This document shows positions 43,044 to 54,229 of a DNA stretch of 64,000 nucleotides, piece after piece. Source of the DNA: Virgibacillus sp. LDC-1 (GTDB lineage: Bacteria > Bacillota > Bacilli > Bacillales > Amphibacillaceae). Position 1 is the first letter of the stretch. Each line of letters starts with the position of its first letter. The translations under genes and the position numbers were made by a program. The stretch lies in the NCBI RefSeq assembly GCF_030137545.1, contig NZ_JARUVL010000011.1, forward strand, positions 1-64,000. Reading direction: 5' to 3'. A model generated the notes under the pieces. It ran no database searches and was not told where the DNA came from. It saw only the letters and a list, made by a program, of their open reading frames with translations.

Positions 43044-44335
43044 TGTTCCGTACAATCTCCAATTTTATGCGCGTAGGTGACATTAGACGGAAGATCATAT
43101 TTACATTATTAATGTTAATAGTATTCCGTCTTGGTACATTTATTCCTGTACCGTTCACGGATAAACAAGCGATTGACTTCATGAACCAACAAAATGTTTT
43201 TGGCTTTCTAAACACCTTTGGTGGTGGGGCATTGCAAAACTTCTCCATTTTCGCAATGGGAATTATGCCTTACATTACAGCGTCAATTATTATGCAGCTT
43301 TTGCAAATGGACGTTGTACCAAAGTTTGCTGAGTGGAAAAAACAAGGGGAAATGGGGCGTAAAAAGCTCGCTCAAATTACCCGTTATGGAACTGTAGTTC
43401 TAGCGTTCGTTCAAGCAATTGCCATGTCAATCGGCTTCAATACATTGGCACAAGGAGATTTAATTGTTAATCCGAGCATAATGAAATTTATCATTATTGC
43501 ACTTGTTTTGACAGCTGGTACCACATTCCTAATGTGGTTAGGTGAACAAATCACTGCAAATGGAGTCGGAAACGGAATTTCCATTATTATCTTCGCAGGT
43601 ATTGTCGCAGCAGTTCCAAACGGAATTAAACAATTATATATTCAGTATTTTGATAATCCTGGAGACGAATTGTTTATTAACATCGTAATTGTTGCGCTTA
43701 TTGCGTTGGTCGTAGTTGCCGTAACCGTTGGAGTTATCTTTATCCAACAGGCATTACGTAAAATTCCAATTCAATATGCTAAAAAGCTTGTTAATCGTTC
43801 TCCGGTAGGTGGCCACTCCACGCATTTACCACTAAAGGTGAACGCGGCAGGAGTTATTCCCGTTATCTTCGCAATTGCTTTTATCATTGCGCCGAGAACC
43901 GTAGCTGGCTTTTTTGAAGGTAATAAAGTCGCAGAAACGATCGCAAACATTTTTGATTATACACAGCCAATCGGTATGGTTATCTATGTTGCGCTAATTA
44001 TTGCGTTTACGTATTTTTATACGTTTGTTCAGGTTAATCCAGAGCAAATGGCTGAAAACCTGCAAAAGCAAGGTGGATATATCCCGGGAATACGCCCAGG
44101 TAAAAATACAGAAACATATCTCACACGTGTTATGTATCGTTTAACATTTGTAGGATCGATATTCCTTGCAGCAGTTTCTGTACTACCTATCGCTTTAGGC
44201 AGTCTTGCAGATTTGCCTTCTGCAGTACAAATCGGCGGCACGAGTTTGCTCATTGTTGTAGGGGTTGCACTCCAAACAATGAAACAACTAGAAGGCCAGT
44301 TGGTGAAACGTCACTACAAAGGCTTTATTAAGTAA
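43043..44335 (+). CDS. secY: Preprotein translocase subunit SecY
   Basis: SecY is the channel of the Sec system in the cytoplasmic membrane. The 430-residue protein has about ten membrane segments. Family blocks include GGGALQNFSIFAMGIMPYIT near residue 60, the cytosolic loop with EWKKQGEMGRKKLAQITRYG, and NPEQMAENLQKQGGYIPGIR near 332. It is coupled to rplO by a one-base overlap and followed by adk. Confidence 0.98.
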   Translation: MFRTISNFMRVGDIRRKIIFTLLMLIVFRLGTFIPVPFTDKQAIDFMNQQNVFGFLNTFGGGALQNFSIFAMGIMPYITASIIMQLLQMDVVPKFAEWKKQGEMGRKKLAQITRYGTVVLAFVQAIAMSIGFNTLAQGDLIVNPSIMKFIIIALVLTAGTTFLMWLGEQITANGVGNGISIIIFAGIVAAVPNGIKQLYIQYFDNPGDELFINIVIVALIALVVVAVTVGVIFIQQALRKIPIQYAKKLVNRSPVGGHSTHLPLKVNAAGVIPVIFAIAFIIAPRTVAGFFEGNKVAETIANIFDYTQPIGMVIYVALIIAFTYFYTFVQVNPEQMAENLQKQGGYIPGIRPGKNTETYLTRVMYRLTFVGSIFLAAVSVLPIALGSLADLPSAVQIGGTSLLIVVGVALQTMKQLEGQLVKRHYKGFIK

Positions 44336-44351
44336 ACCTAGCTGCCAGTGA

Positions 44352-45011
<660 letters not shown>

Positions 45012-45036
45012 GCAAAGTAACTGTAATTCAGACACG

Positions 45037-45062
45037 TTTACAGATGAATTATCATCTGTAAA
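45037..45062 (+). other. Hairpin in the adk to KOW-gene interval
   Basis: TTTACAGATGA and TCATCTGTAAA form a perfect 11-bp stem with the loop ATTA. No T run follows. It lies 25 bases after adk where map is normally found. Confidence 0.6.
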
Positions 45063-45180
45063 AAGATATAATTATGTCGTAGTGAAACATTACGGTAGAC
45101 TCGTTAATGGTGACACATTACAGCAGTGAAATTTAAGAAGTCTTTAGATTATATGAATAAAGCCTAAGTGAAGGTGATCG

Positions 45181-45519
45181 TTGTTGAGCGAAGAGGATTC
45201 AGTTCCGCGAATAGGTCAAGTTGTTCGTATTATGCAAGGGCGTGAAGCAGGACAATATGCGATTATCATTAAAGTTCTTGATAATCGGCTTGTATTGCTC
45301 GCAGATGGAGAAAAACGCAAATATGATCGACCAAAGAAAAAGAATCTGCATCATATTGAACTAATGGATTATATTTCTCCGGAAGTCCAAAACAGCCTTC
45401 TAGAAACTGGTCGTGTCACAAATGGTAAATTACGATTTGCTATAGCTAAATTTTCGAGTGAGGTTGTGACTGATGTAGAGAAGGAGGATCAACACGATGG
45501 CGAAAGACGATGTAATTGA
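45181..45519 (+). CDS. KOW domain RNA-binding protein (YbzG-like)
   Basis: The 112-residue protein has an N-terminal KOW motif ([20 protein letters not shown]) as in ribosomal L14e-type proteins, with [20 protein letters not shown]. The C-terminal 45 residues are less typical. Two adjacent TTG codons (45181 and 45184) follow GAAGGTG. A gene of this kind lies before infA in many Bacillaceae. Its end overlaps infA by 23 bases, so they are probably co-translated. Confidence 0.85.
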   Translation: MLSEEDSVPRIGQVVRIMQGREAGQYAIIIKVLDNRLVLLADGEKRKYDRPKKKNLHHIELMDYISPEVQNSLLETGRVTNGKLRFAIAKFSSEVVTDVEKEDQHDGERRCN

Positions 45520-45715
45520 AGTGGAAGGTACCGTAACGGAAACATTGCCAAATGCAATGTTTAACGTCGAATTAGAAAATGGCCATACGGTTTTGGCACA
45601 TGTATCTGGTAAAATTCGTATGCATTTCATTCGCATTTTACCAGGTGACAAAGTAACGGTAGAACTTTCCCCGTATGACTTAACAAGAGGACGAATTACG
45701 TATCGTTATAAATAA
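45497..45715 (+). CDS. infA: Translation initiation factor IF-1
   Basis: IF-1 binds the 30S A site. The 72-residue S1/OB-fold protein has [26 protein letters not shown]-type sequence ([18 protein letters not shown]) and [25 protein letters not shown], inside the preceding gene, is its ribosome-binding site. Confidence 0.97.
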   Translation: MAKDDVIEVEGTVTETLPNAMFNVELENGHTVLAHVSGKIRMHFIRILPGDKVTVELSPYDLTRGRITYRYK

Positions 45716-45735
45716 GCGAATGCGCTCCGATATAA

Positions 45736-45864
<129 letters not shown>

Positions 45865-45889
45865 ATATTGAAGGAGGTGCGACACACTA

Positions 45890-46255
45890 ATGGCTCGTAT
45901 TGCAGGTATTGACATTCCACGTGACAAACGTGTAGTCATTTCATTAACGTACATTTATGGTATTGGTAAGAATACTGCAGCAAAGATCCTAGAAGAAGCG
46001 GGAGTTTCTCAAGATACTCGTGTTCGTGATTTAACAGAGGATGAACTAGGAAGAATCCGTAAAGCGATTGACGCCTATACAACAGAAGGTGATCTTCGTC
46101 GTGAAGTTTCATTAAACATCAAGCGTCTAATCGAAATTGGTTCATACAGAGGAATCCGTCATCGTCGTGGCTTACCAGTGCGTGGTCAAAAGACGAAAAA
46201 CAATTCACGTACTCGCAAAGGACCTCGTCGTACAATTGCAGGTAAGAAAAAATAA
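45890..46255 (+). CDS. rpsM: 30S ribosomal protein S13
   Basis: S13 bridges to the 50S subunit. The 121-residue protein starts [20 protein letters not shown] and has the basic tail [30 protein letters not shown] precedes the ATG. Confidence 0.97.
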   Translation: MARIAGIDIPRDKRVVISLTYIYGIGKNTAAKILEEAGVSQDTRVRDLTEDELGRIRKAIDAYTTEGDLRREVSLNIKRLIEIGSYRGIRHRRGLPVRGQKTKNNSRTRKGPRRTIAGKKK

Positions 46256-46276
46256 CGTGAAGGAGGTATGCTAATC

Positions 46277-46669
<393 letters not shown>

Positions 46670-46839
46670 TTTTTAGCGTATATAATTTGTCACCCTGTCT
46701 ATAATGGGTTATGATGGCTAAAGGTATATAGTGAAACGTTTAATCTCATTTAAAACCTTATGTACGGCATCTAGATAGACAAAAATGTACGAAATTAAGA
46801 CAATAGCGCAGAAACGCCAACTGCCTATTTGGGGAATTT

Positions 46840-46863
46840 CGGTTAGACACGATCGTCTAACCG
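46840..46863 (+). promoter_or_regulatory. Hairpin in the rpoA leader
   Basis: CGGTTAGAC and GTCTAACCG form a perfect 9-bp stem with a six-base loop, then GGGTTTCGACGTTTTTA. It ends 32 bases before rpoA. The trailing T run is displaced by nine bases, so it could be an attenuator variant or a translational control site. Confidence 0.6.
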
Positions 46864-46895
46864 GGGTTTCGACGTTTTTAAGGAGGGTTTTATGA

Positions 46896-47840
46896 ATGAT
46901 CGAAATTGAAAAGCCAAAAATTGAAACGATAGAGATCAGTGATGATGCTACGTTTGGAAAATTCGTGGTCGAACCGCTTGAACGTGGATATGGTACTACT
47001 CTAGGAAACTCCTTGCGTCGTATCCTACTATCCTCACTTCCAGGCGCTGCTGTTACATCTGTTCAAATTGATGGAGCACTTCATGAATTTTCAACAATTG
47101 ACGGGGTCGTTGAGGATGTAACAACGATCATTTTAAATCTAAAAAAGCTCGCACTAAAAATCTACTCTGATGAAGAGAAGGTTTTGGAAATTGATGTTCA
47201 AGGCGAAGGAAAGGTAACTGCTGCAGATCTAACCTATGATAGTGATGTAGAAGTATTAAACCCAGAGCTTCATCTTGCAACATTAAATTCTAAAGCAAGC
47301 TTGCATATGAAAATCACCGCCGAGCGTGGTCGCGGTTATCGCCCAGCAGAAGAAAACAAACGTGATGATCAACCAATCGGAGTAATTCCTGTTGATTCGA
47401 TCTTTACACCTGTTGATCGGGTGAGCTACCAAGTAGAAAATACACGTGTAGGTCAAAACGCAAACTACGACAAATTGACTTTGGATGTGTGGACCAATGG
47501 CAGCATCCGTCCTGAAGAAGCTGTTTCTTTAGGAGCAAAAGTATATACAGAACACTTAAATATTTTTGTAGGTTTAACCGATGAAGCACAAAATGTGGAA
47601 ATCATGGTTGAAAAAGAAGAAGATCAAAAGGAAAAAGTGATGGAAATGACCATCGAAGAGCTTGATCTTTCTGTTCGTTCCTACAATTGCTTAAAACGTG
47701 CTGGAATTAATACAGTTCAAGAGCTTTCAAATAAATCTGAAGAAGATATGATGAAAGTGCGTAACCTTGGACGCAAGTCATTAGAAGAGGTAAAACTCAA
47801 GCTTGATGAGCTTGGTTTAGGTTTGCGCAAAGACGACTGA
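46896..47840 (+). CDS. rpoA: DNA-directed RNA polymerase subunit alpha
   Basis: Alpha dimerises to start polymerase assembly. The 314-residue protein has the N-terminal domain (about 1-228) with [20 protein letters not shown] near 35 and [19 protein letters not shown] linker leads to the helical C-terminal domain (about 245-314) with [19 protein letters not shown] and [20 protein letters not shown], which contacts DNA and activators. AAGGAGGGTTTTATGA precedes the ATG. Confidence 0.98.
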   Translation: MIEIEKPKIETIEISDDATFGKFVVEPLERGYGTTLGNSLRRILLSSLPGAAVTSVQIDGALHEFSTIDGVVEDVTTIILNLKKLALKIYSDEEKVLEIDVQGEGKVTAADLTYDSDVEVLNPELHLATLNSKASLHMKITAERGRGYRPAEENKRDDQPIGVIPVDSIFTPVDRVSYQVENTRVGQNANYDKLTLDVWTNGSIRPEEAVSLGAKVYTEHLNIFVGLTDEAQNVEIMVEKEEDQKEKVMEMTIEELDLSVRSYNCLKRAGINTVQELSNKSEEDMMKVRNLGRKSLEEVKLKLDELGLGLRKDD

Positions 47841-47878
47841 TAACCGATAAATAAAAACCAGACACCTTTAGAAAAAGC

Positions 47879-47991
47879 GTTCAAAAAGTCTTCGTAAAAA
47901 AACAATCGCATCTATGCTTGCTCGCTTTCCATTCCGATGGAGGCAAGTAAGGGTTAGAGTACGCGTTTGTTTGGCGAGACTTCTTTTGAAC
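47879..47991. repeat. Structured element with inverted ends between rpoA and rplQ
   Basis: GTTCAAAAAGTC (47879-47890) and GACTTCTTTTGAAC (47978-47991) are inverted ends that pair with a two-base bulge and continue in A/T-rich imperfect pairing (AACAA with TTGTT). Inside, CTTGC with GCAAG and TCCAT with ATGGA form a second hairpin with loop TCCG. The element is 113 bases long and non-coding. It is either a leader for rplQ or a small palindromic repeat of the MITE kind. Confidence 0.6.
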
Positions 47992-48019
47992 CTACATTTG
48001 AGAAAGGGAGGGATAGTCC

Positions 48020-48373
48020 ATGGCTAGAAAATTAGGACGTACTACAGACGCTCGTATGGCACTTCTTCGTAACCTTGCTGCTGATTTGATTATTCATGAA
48101 CGGATCGAAACAACAGAAGCAAAAGCGAAGGAACTAAAAACGATTGTAGATAAAATGATTACACTTGGTAAGCGTGGCGATTTACATGCACGTCGTCAAG
48201 CTGCATCATTCCTATACAAAAAAGAAGCAAATGAAAACGAAGATGTGATTCAAAAGCTTTTCAATGATGTTGCTGCACGCTATGAAGAACGACAAGGTGG
48301 TTATACACGTGTTCTTAAGCTAGGTGAACGCCAAGGCGACGGAGCAAAAATGGCAATCGTTGAACTAGTTTAA
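48020..48373 (+). CDS. rplQ: 50S ribosomal protein L17
   Basis: L17 closes the alpha operon. The 117-residue protein starts [20 protein letters not shown] and has [20 protein letters not shown] and [30 protein letters not shown] precedes the ATG. Confidence 0.97.
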   Translation: MARKLGRTTDARMALLRNLAADLIIHERIETTEAKAKELKTIVDKMITLGKRGDLHARRQAASFLYKKEANENEDVIQKLFNDVAARYEERQGGYTRVLKLGERQGDGAKMAIVELV

Positions 48374-48389
48374 TGTTTCCATACGTGAT

Positions 48390-48438
48390 AAGGGCAGGAC
48401 TAAATCTCTTCTATGAGGTGAATCCAAGCCCTTTTTTT
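48390..48438 (+). terminator. Terminator after rplQ
   Basis: AAGGGC and GCCCTT close a long stem that also contains GGA with TCC, followed by a T run. It marks the end of the S10-spc-alpha superoperon. Confidence 0.75.
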
Positions 48439-48608
48439 GTAGGCTCTGTTCTTCACCAAAGATAAATGGAATGATAGAATAGAGAAGGATATGTAAGAAA
48501 ACATATTAAACTGGGATCCGTTTTGTAGAGGGTTAACCGAAACAAAACGTAAATGTAATTAATCGATACAATATACCAAGGCGGAGTAGAGAAAGAGGAG
48601 AGCGAAAT

Positions 48609-49448
48609 ATGAACAAAAAGCTAGTAGAGTTTAGAAATGTATCATTCCGATATACAGAAGAGCAGCCTTGGGTTTTGAAAAATTGTTCTTTTACTATTTA
48701 TGAAGATGAATGGGTAGCTATCATTGGTCATAATGGATCGGGAAAATCGACGATCGCAAAGCTAATGAATGGACTCCTTTTTCCACAAGAAGGAGAGATT
48801 TATATTCACGATCAGCTTGTAAATGAACAATCAGTGTGGGACGTGCGAAAAAAAGTTGGCATGGTTTTTCAGAATCCGGACAACCAGTTTGTTGGTACAA
48901 CGGTTCAGGATGATGTTGCATTTGGAATGGAAAATCGAGGCTTTTCACGTGAACAAATGGTAGAACGAATTGAGAACACGCTAGAAGCAGTTGGTATGCT
49001 TGACTATCGCTTAACTGAACCACATCGGCTTTCTGGTGGTCAAAAACAGCGCGTTGCCATTGCCAGCGTGATGGCGATATCCCCTCAGGTCTTAATATTG
49101 GATGAAGCGACCGCAATGCTTGATCCGAAGGGAAGACTGGAGATTATGCAGACGGTTTCCCGTCTTCAAGAGCGAAACAGCCTTTCATTGATTACAATCA
49201 CTCATGACTTACAGGAAGTGGCTCAAGCCGATCGTGTGATTGTCATGAATGAAGGGGAATTGTGGAAGGAAGCGACACCAAGAGAAATCTTCGCAGAAAA
49301 AGCGGCATTACGGGAAATCGGTTTAGATGTCCCGTTCGTTGCGATGCTTGCAGAAGAGCTACAAAAGCTAGGAATTCCCATCTCGAAAGAACCGCTAAAC
49401 CACACAGAACTGCTGGAGGACCTATGGACATCCTATTCGACAAGGTAA
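48609..49448 (+). CDS. ecfA1: ECF transporter ATPase A1
   Basis: EcfA1 is one of two ATPases energising energy-coupling-factor vitamin transporters. The 279-residue protein has Walker [15 protein letters not shown] near residue 42, the Q-loop [20 protein letters not shown], signature [12 protein letters not shown] near 143, and Walker [14 protein letters not shown]. Note DEATAML rather than DEPTSGL. It overlaps ecfA2 by 25 bases. Substrate-binding S components are elsewhere. Confidence 0.95.
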   Translation: MNKKLVEFRNVSFRYTEEQPWVLKNCSFTIYEDEWVAIIGHNGSGKSTIAKLMNGLLFPQEGEIYIHDQLVNEQSVWDVRKKVGMVFQNPDNQFVGTTVQDDVAFGMENRGFSREQMVERIENTLEAVGMLDYRLTEPHRLSGGQKQRVAIASVMAISPQVLILDEATAMLDPKGRLEIMQTVSRLQERNSLSLITITHDLQEVAQADRVIVMNEGELWKEATPREIFAEKAALREIGLDVPFVAMLAEELQKLGIPISKEPLNHTELLEDLWTSYSTR

Positions 49449-50296
49449 GCTATATCTATCAACAGAATACGCCATTTGCACATAAAGCAATCGAAGATCT
49501 ATCCTTTCATATCCCGTCAGGCTCGTTTGTGGCGGTTATCGGGCATACGGGATCAGGAAAGTCTACCCTTATTCAACACTTAAATGGCTTAGTCACGCCA
49601 AGTGAAGGTGAAGTACGGATCGGGGAATATCGATTAACAAAAGATGAAAAGCCGAAGAACATGAAAGCATTAAGAAGCAAGGTTGGTGTTGTCTTTCAAT
49701 ACCCAGAGCATCAATTGTTTGAAGAGACGGTAGCAAAGGATATTGCCTTTGGACCACAAAACTTTGGGGTGTCAAAGGAAGAAATTCATCGTCGCATTAA
49801 ACGAATAGCTCCAATGGTCGGAATTTCGGAGGCCTTATTAGATCGATCGCCGTTTGATTTGAGTGGCGGTCAAATGCGCAGGGTGGCCATTGCAGGTGTA
49901 CTTGCTGTAAAACCAGAAGTACTTGTTCTTGATGAGCCTACTGCTGGATTAGATCCACGCGGTCGGAAGGAAATCATGCGTATGTTCTATGAGCTTCATC
50001 AGCGTGAAAAGCTAACGACGATCATGGTCACACATAGCATGGAGGATGCGGTGACATATGCGGATTATGTAATTATGTTAAATAATGGAACGATATACAT
50101 GGAAGGAAAGCCAGAAGCGGTTTTTACGAAGGCAGAGGCATTAAAGAAGGTACAGCTCGACGTACCAGAAATGATTCAATTTATCCATGCGTTCGAAACC
50201 AAATTTGGAACAAGCCTTCCTTTTAAACGACAAACGATACAACAGTTGGCAGAACAAATTCAGCACCGCTTAAAGGGGGCTGAATACGATGAATGA
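49424..50296 (+). CDS. ecfA2: ECF transporter ATPase A2
   Basis: EcfA2 pairs with EcfA1. The 290-residue product from the ATG at 49424 (CTGGAGGACC upstream) starts [17 protein letters not shown]. It has Walker [20 protein letters not shown]-loop [20 protein letters not shown], signature [13 protein letters not shown] and Walker [14 protein letters not shown]. Upstream in-frame codons belong to ecfA1. It overlaps ecfT by eight bases. Confidence 0.95.
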   Translation: MDILFDKVSYIYQQNTPFAHKAIEDLSFHIPSGSFVAVIGHTGSGKSTLIQHLNGLVTPSEGEVRIGEYRLTKDEKPKNMKALRSKVGVVFQYPEHQLFEETVAKDIAFGPQNFGVSKEEIHRRIKRIAPMVGISEALLDRSPFDLSGGQMRRVAIAGVLAVKPEVLVLDEPTAGLDPRGRKEIMRMFYELHQREKLTTIMVTHSMEDAVTYADYVIMLNNGTIYMEGKPEAVFTKAEALKKVQLDVPEMIQFIHAFETKFGTSLPFKRQTIQQLAEQIQHRLKGAEYDE

Positions 50297-51089
50297 TTCG
50301 CTTATTATTGGACAATATGTTCCAGGATCATCGATTGTTCATCGACTAGATCCACGAACAAAGATTACCGTAATATTCTTTTTCGTCTTTATCGTGTTTT
50401 TTGCTAATTCTTTACCAAGCTATACAGCGATCACTATCTTTGCATTAACGAGTATGCTTGCGACAAAAATATCGGTTCGCTATATCATGAAGGGGTTAAC
50501 ACCTGTTTGGTTTTTAATCGTGTTTACGTTTTTATTACATTTAATTGTTACGAAGGAAGGCTCGGTTTGGCTTAATCTGTTTGGCTGGAAAATATATTCT
50601 GGTGGCGTCATTCAAGGGTTCGCTATTTCAATGCGGTTTTTCCTGTTAATTCTCGTAACATCACTATTAACATTAACAACAACCCCGATTGAAATTACGG
50701 ATGCCATTGAGGATATGCTGCAGCCTTTGAAGAAAATTCGCTTTCCAGTACATGAGCTCGCATTAATGATGTCGATTTCTTTACGATTTATTCCAACGTT
50801 AATGCAGGAAACGGATAAAATATCAAAAGCACAGGCCTCACGTGGCGTAGACTTTCGCACAGGCCCATTAAAAGAGCGTATAAAAGCCGTTGTACCACTT
50901 TTAGTGCCATTGTTCGTTAGTGCCTTTAAACGCGCAGAGGAGCTGGCAATGGCCATGGAAGCACGTGGCTATCAAGGTGGAGAAGGCCGTACGAAGCTTC
51001 GCGAATTAAAAGTCGAAAAGCGGGACATTCTCGTGTACGTAGTGTTTGCTTTTGTCGTTGGCCTATTATTTTTTACAAGAACTTATTAA
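50289..51089 (+). CDS. ecfT: ECF transporter transmembrane protein EcfT
   Basis: EcfT is the membrane scaffold joining the ATPases to exchangeable S components. The 266-residue protein starts [20 protein letters not shown] and has about five or six membrane segments. The two coupling helices carry the Ala/Ser-Arg-Gly motifs: [18 protein letters not shown] and [18 protein letters not shown]. Third gene of the ecfA1-A2-T-truA block. Confidence 0.95.
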   Translation: MNDSLIIGQYVPGSSIVHRLDPRTKITVIFFFVFIVFFANSLPSYTAITIFALTSMLATKISVRYIMKGLTPVWFLIVFTFLLHLIVTKEGSVWLNLFGWKIYSGGVIQGFAISMRFFLLILVTSLLTLTTTPIEITDAIEDMLQPLKKIRFPVHELALMMSISLRFIPTLMQETDKISKAQASRGVDFRTGPLKERIKAVVPLLVPLFVSAFKRAEELAMAMEARGYQGGEGRTKLRELKVEKRDILVYVVFAFVVGLLFFTRTY

Positions 51090-51109
51090 CTAGGAGGATG
51101 CGGTACACG

Positions 51110-51886
51110 ATGTTGAAGAAGATAAAATGCATTGTAAGCTATGATGGCAGTCTTTTTTCCGGATACCAAATCCAGCCTAAAAAAAGAACTGTTCATGGAG
51201 AATTAGAAAAGGCATTAACCAAAATGCATAAAGGCTCCTCCATCAGAGTGCATGCATCTGGGAGAACGGATACAGGTGTCCACGCGATTGGCCAGACCAT
51301 CCATTTCGAGACACACTATGATTTAACTCCAACAGATTGGAAAAATGCACTAAATACACTGCTTCCGAACGATATATATATTCAAACGGCTATCGAAGCA
51401 CCTGCTCATTTTCATGCGCGCTATGATGTTGTAGAAAAAGAATATCGATATGTGGTAAGAAATGAGCGGGAGCCGAACGTGTTCAAACGAAACTATGCCT
51501 ACCACTTCCCTTATCCGTTAGACATGGAAGCTGTTCATGCAGCTTGTCGGCTTTTTGAGGGCACACACGACTTTACGACTTTTTCATCGGCAAAAGCAAC
51601 AGTGAAGGGGAGCAAGGAAAGAACGTTGTATGAGGCTTCCTGTCAACAAGAAGGAGAGGAGCTTACCTTTACCTTTCGCGGAAGCGGATATTTATACAAC
51701 ATGGTACGTATTATGGTTGGAACGATTCTTGATATTGGACAAGGAAAGCGCCAGGTAGCAGATATACCCATGCTGTTTGAAAAGCGAGATCGCCGTCTTG
51801 CCAGCGCCACCGCGCCAGCACAAGGATTGTACCTGTGGAACGTAACATATAAAGACGAGCTTAAAGCGGATAAAATAGGAAAATAA
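51110..51886 (+). CDS. truA: tRNA pseudouridine synthase A
   Basis: TruA makes pseudouridine at positions 38-40 of tRNA. The 258-residue protein has the catalytic Asp in SGRTDTGVHAIGQ near residue 50, and DFTTFSSAKATVKGSKERTL and FRGSGYLYNMVRIMVGTILD. I prefer ATG 51110; the ATG at 51098 abuts TAGGAGG and cannot be spaced properly. Follows ecfT by 20 bases, the usual Bacillus order. Confidence 0.95.
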   Translation: MLKKIKCIVSYDGSLFSGYQIQPKKRTVHGELEKALTKMHKGSSIRVHASGRTDTGVHAIGQTIHFETHYDLTPTDWKNALNTLLPNDIYIQTAIEAPAHFHARYDVVEKEYRYVVRNEREPNVFKRNYAYHFPYPLDMEAVHAACRLFEGTHDFTTFSSAKATVKGSKERTLYEASCQQEGEELTFTFRGSGYLYNMVRIMVGTILDIGQGKRQVADIPMLFEKRDRRLASATAPAQGLYLWNVTYKDELKADKIGK

Positions 51887-52060
51887 AACAAGGGCAATTA
51901 CTTGGAATGATGCTTCTTTACTTAAAGGGATAGATTAACTTGAATCTATGATGTGCAAGGAAAAAAGTGGCTATTTTTGTTCGAGAAACACGTAATGGTA
52001 AGTAAAGAAAATTACCATTGATTTTTATTTACTTTATTTGCGGGAATATACCATTATACC

Positions 52061-52090
52061 TTGACATAAGACCCTGTTTTGGTATATTAT
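52061..52090 (+). promoter_or_regulatory. SigA-type promoter of rplM-rpsI
   Basis: TTGACA is followed by an A/T-rich -10 region in which TATATT (16-base spacer) and TATTAT (18-base spacer) overlap. It lies about 110 bases before rplM; 51887-52060 upstream holds no gene that I can see. Confidence 0.75.
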
Positions 52091-52198
52091 GATTTATGGC
52101 ATTTTATTTCTAAACCATGATTAGCCCCGGAAACTAATTATGTTGAAATATAGGAATAACTACGAAAAATGAAACATTGAATTTGGAGGGAAACCAAC
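52091..52198 (+). promoter_or_regulatory. Probable L13 leader of rplM
   Basis: The leader contains ATTAGCCCCGGAAACTAAT, a short hairpin (ATTAG with CTAAT) with a GC-rich loop, followed by an A-rich stretch up to TTGGAGGG. Position and look fit the Firmicute L13 leader, where L13 represses its own operon; I identify it by memory of the family, not by a search. Confidence 0.5.
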
Positions 52199-52636
52199 AT
52201 GCGCACAACTTTCATGGCGAATGAAAATAATATTGAACGCAAATGGCTCGTTGTGGATGCGGAAGGCAAGCGCCTAGGTCGTTTGTCAAGTGAGGTTGCT
52301 GCAATCCTTCGCGGAAAGCACAAGCCTACTTATACACCACACGCTGACACTGGTGATCACGTGATCATCATTAATGCTGAAAAAGTAGAACTTACTGGAA
52401 ACAAAATCAATGACAAGATGTACTATCGTCATTCAGGCCATCCAGGTGGTCTTAAAGAACGTACTGCAGATGAAATGCGTACAAAATACCCTGAGCAAAT
52501 GATCGAGCTTGCTATTAAAGGCATGCTTCCTAAAGGATCATTAGGACGTAAAATGGGTAAGAAACTTCATGTTTACAGAGGTTCTGAGCATAATCATCAA
52601 GCACAAAAACCAGAAGTATATGAGCTTCGTGGATAA
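52199..52636 (+). CDS. rplM: 50S ribosomal protein L13
   Basis: L13 is an early 50S assembly protein. The 145-residue product has [38 protein letters not shown] and [20 protein letters not shown]. The ATG is behind GGAGGGAAACCAAC, and it is coupled with rpsI 21 bases downstream. Confidence 0.97.
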   Translation: MRTTFMANENNIERKWLVVDAEGKRLGRLSSEVAAILRGKHKPTYTPHADTGDHVIIINAEKVELTGNKINDKMYYRHSGHPGGLKERTADEMRTKYPEQMIELAIKGMLPKGSLGRKMGKKLHVYRGSEHNHQAQKPEVYELRG

Positions 52637-52657
52637 TCTTTAAGGGAGGTAAATCAA

Positions 52658-53050
52658 TTGGCACAAGTACAATACTACGGCACAGGTCGTCGTAAAAAAT
52701 CAACTGCTCGTGTACGCCTAGTTCCAGGAACAGGTCGTATTGTAATAAATAATCGTGAAGCAAAAGACTATTTTCCATATGAAACACAATTGCTTATCTT
52801 GAATCAGCCATTAGTAACTACTGAAACACAAGGTACGTATGATGTTTTAGTAAACGTACATGGAGGAGGATACACTGGTCAAGCTGGTGCTATCCGTCAC
52901 GGAATCGCTCGTGCACTTCTAGAAGCAAATCCAGAATACCGTGCATCATTAAAGAGTGAAGGTTACCTAACTCGTGACGCACGTATGAAAGAGCGTAAGA
53001 AATACGGACTTAAAGGCGCACGTCGTGCACCACAGTTCTCAAAACGTTAA
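52658..53050 (+). CDS. rpsI: 30S ribosomal protein S9
   Basis: S9 touches the P-site tRNA with its C-terminal tail. The 130-residue product starts at TTG ([20 protein letters not shown]) and ends [28 protein letters not shown] precedes the start. It is the last gene of the conserved core block in this window. Confidence 0.97.
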   Translation: MAQVQYYGTGRRKKSTARVRLVPGTGRIVINNREAKDYFPYETQLLILNQPLVTTETQGTYDVLVNVHGGGYTGQAGAIRHGIARALLEANPEYRASLKSEGYLTRDARMKERKKYGLKGARRAPQFSKR

Positions 53051-53072
53051 TATACTTGGTATATCAATGTCT

Positions 53073-53110
53073 ACCCTCTTTGCTCTTATGGAGCAAGGAG
53101 GGTTTTTTAT
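53073..53110 (+). terminator. Terminator after rpsI
   Basis: ACCCTCTTTGCTC and GAGCAAGGAGGGT form a stem with one mismatch and a four-base loop, followed by TTTTTAT. Confidence 0.92.
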
Positions 53111-53399
53111 GTCCAATTTTGGTATTTTAACCTCGAGTATCCTTAGTTTAAATGACATTTATTTTTGAACATCTTCCCCGTTATTCTTTTGCTTTATCGG
53201 TCACGAGAGTATAGAAATCCATCGGTTATTACTCTGAAATTAGTACAACTTCTTAGTCGCACGTGAGTAGAACATGTGCTACTCTATAGTTGCATGATTA
53301 ACGTGACAACACTTTCAACTCACTGTGAGACAATATATCTTCCTCATTCCAGTGTATAGAAGAGATGGTGCCTACATTAATTAATAAGGGGTGATGTTT
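53111..53399. other. Gene-free interval
   Basis: I see no gene, tRNA or clear repeat in this A/T-rich stretch. It separates the ribosomal core from the accessory genes. The GTG at 53391 upstream of the next gene lies within its AAGGGGTG ribosome-binding site. Confidence 0.6.
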
Positions 53400-53843
53400 A
53401 TGGATACTCAAGTAACTACGGAAATTAAAATACTTAGTCCTGCTCCTGAGGTGTTTGAAGCCTTCGTAGACCCGGATAAAATAGGGGGTTTTTGGTTTTC
53501 TTCAAGTTCTGAAAGATGGGAGCAAGGTAAAACAATCACAATCAGGTATGATGAATTTGAAACAGAAGGATTAATCAAGGTTTTAGAAGTCGAGAAAAAT
53601 AGGAAAATTGTGTTTTCGTGGGGATTCGAAGAGAATGATGAAAGGGACGTTACGATTTCACTGAAAGAGTTGGATAATACGAGTACAATAATTGAAGTAA
53701 TCGAATCCGGGTTTAAAGAAGAGGACCCCCAAATAGTAGACAAGATGATTGGACAAAAAGGAGGATGGGTTTACGCACTAACTTGCTTAAAGGGTTATTT
53801 AGAAAATGGTGCTACTAATTTAAGAGCATCGATACTTAAATAA
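53400..53843 (+). CDS. SRPBCC (Aha1/AHSA1-like) family protein
   Basis: The 147-residue protein has the sequence pattern of bacterial START-like proteins of the AHSA1 type: an N-terminal strand with SPAPEVFEAFVDPDKIGGFW, then EGKTI-like strand sequence (WEQGKTITIRYDEFETEG), IVFSWGF and a C-terminal helix QKGGWVYALTCLKGYLE. Such proteins bind hydrophobic ligands, but the ligand is not predictable. Start ATG 53400 follows AAGGGGTG. It stands alone. Confidence 0.8.
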   Translation: MDTQVTTEIKILSPAPEVFEAFVDPDKIGGFWFSSSSERWEQGKTITIRYDEFETEGLIKVLEVEKNRKIVFSWGFEENDERDVTISLKELDNTSTIIEVIESGFKEEDPQIVDKMIGQKGGWVYALTCLKGYLENGATNLRASILK

Positions 53844-54229
53844 CCATCATTTCATGAGGTTATCATTTATCTTAATCAACACAGAGATGAAAGAATGATT
53901 TTTTACCATCAGATCTAGTGATTTAATAAAGTTTCTTAATAGAATCTTACTGCAAAAAAAGAAAAAACGCCTGTATCGAATACAGGCGTTTTCTACGTAT
54001 ATTTGTGGCGAAGAATCATGTGTTCACATCCACATGTATTGCAATTCCTCGTCTTACACAAATCAGCTCATCGCTTAAACAGTATACCATGGATGTGAAG
54101 TTTAAACCACTGGTTTTTAACTTAATTGTAAGCGTAAAAGTTGCTCAGATATGTTTTAAGGCTGTGCTACTTGACTTCGAGTTACTCAAAGGTGATATAC
54201 TACCGTTGAAAACGGGGGAGGAAATTATC
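53844..54229 (+). other. Interval with a terminator, otherwise no gene
   Basis: An open frame continues upstream of the monooxygenase start (to 54005), but its 75 codons show no family resemblance and no ribosome-binding site. I therefore treat it as leader. A terminator lies at 53964-53992. Confidence 0.6.
53964..53992 (+). terminator. Terminator after the SRPBCC gene
   Basis: AAAACGCCTGTAT and ATACAGGCGTTTT form a perfect stem with loop CGA. The A and T runs on both sides allow termination in either direction. Confidence 0.9.

Noticed and set aside
54005-54229. 75-codon N-terminal extension of the FAD monooxygenase
   Set aside because: The extension has no family match, no ribosome-binding site, and the GTG at 54230 with GGGGGAGG upstream places the FAD-binding strand at the normal distance from the start.
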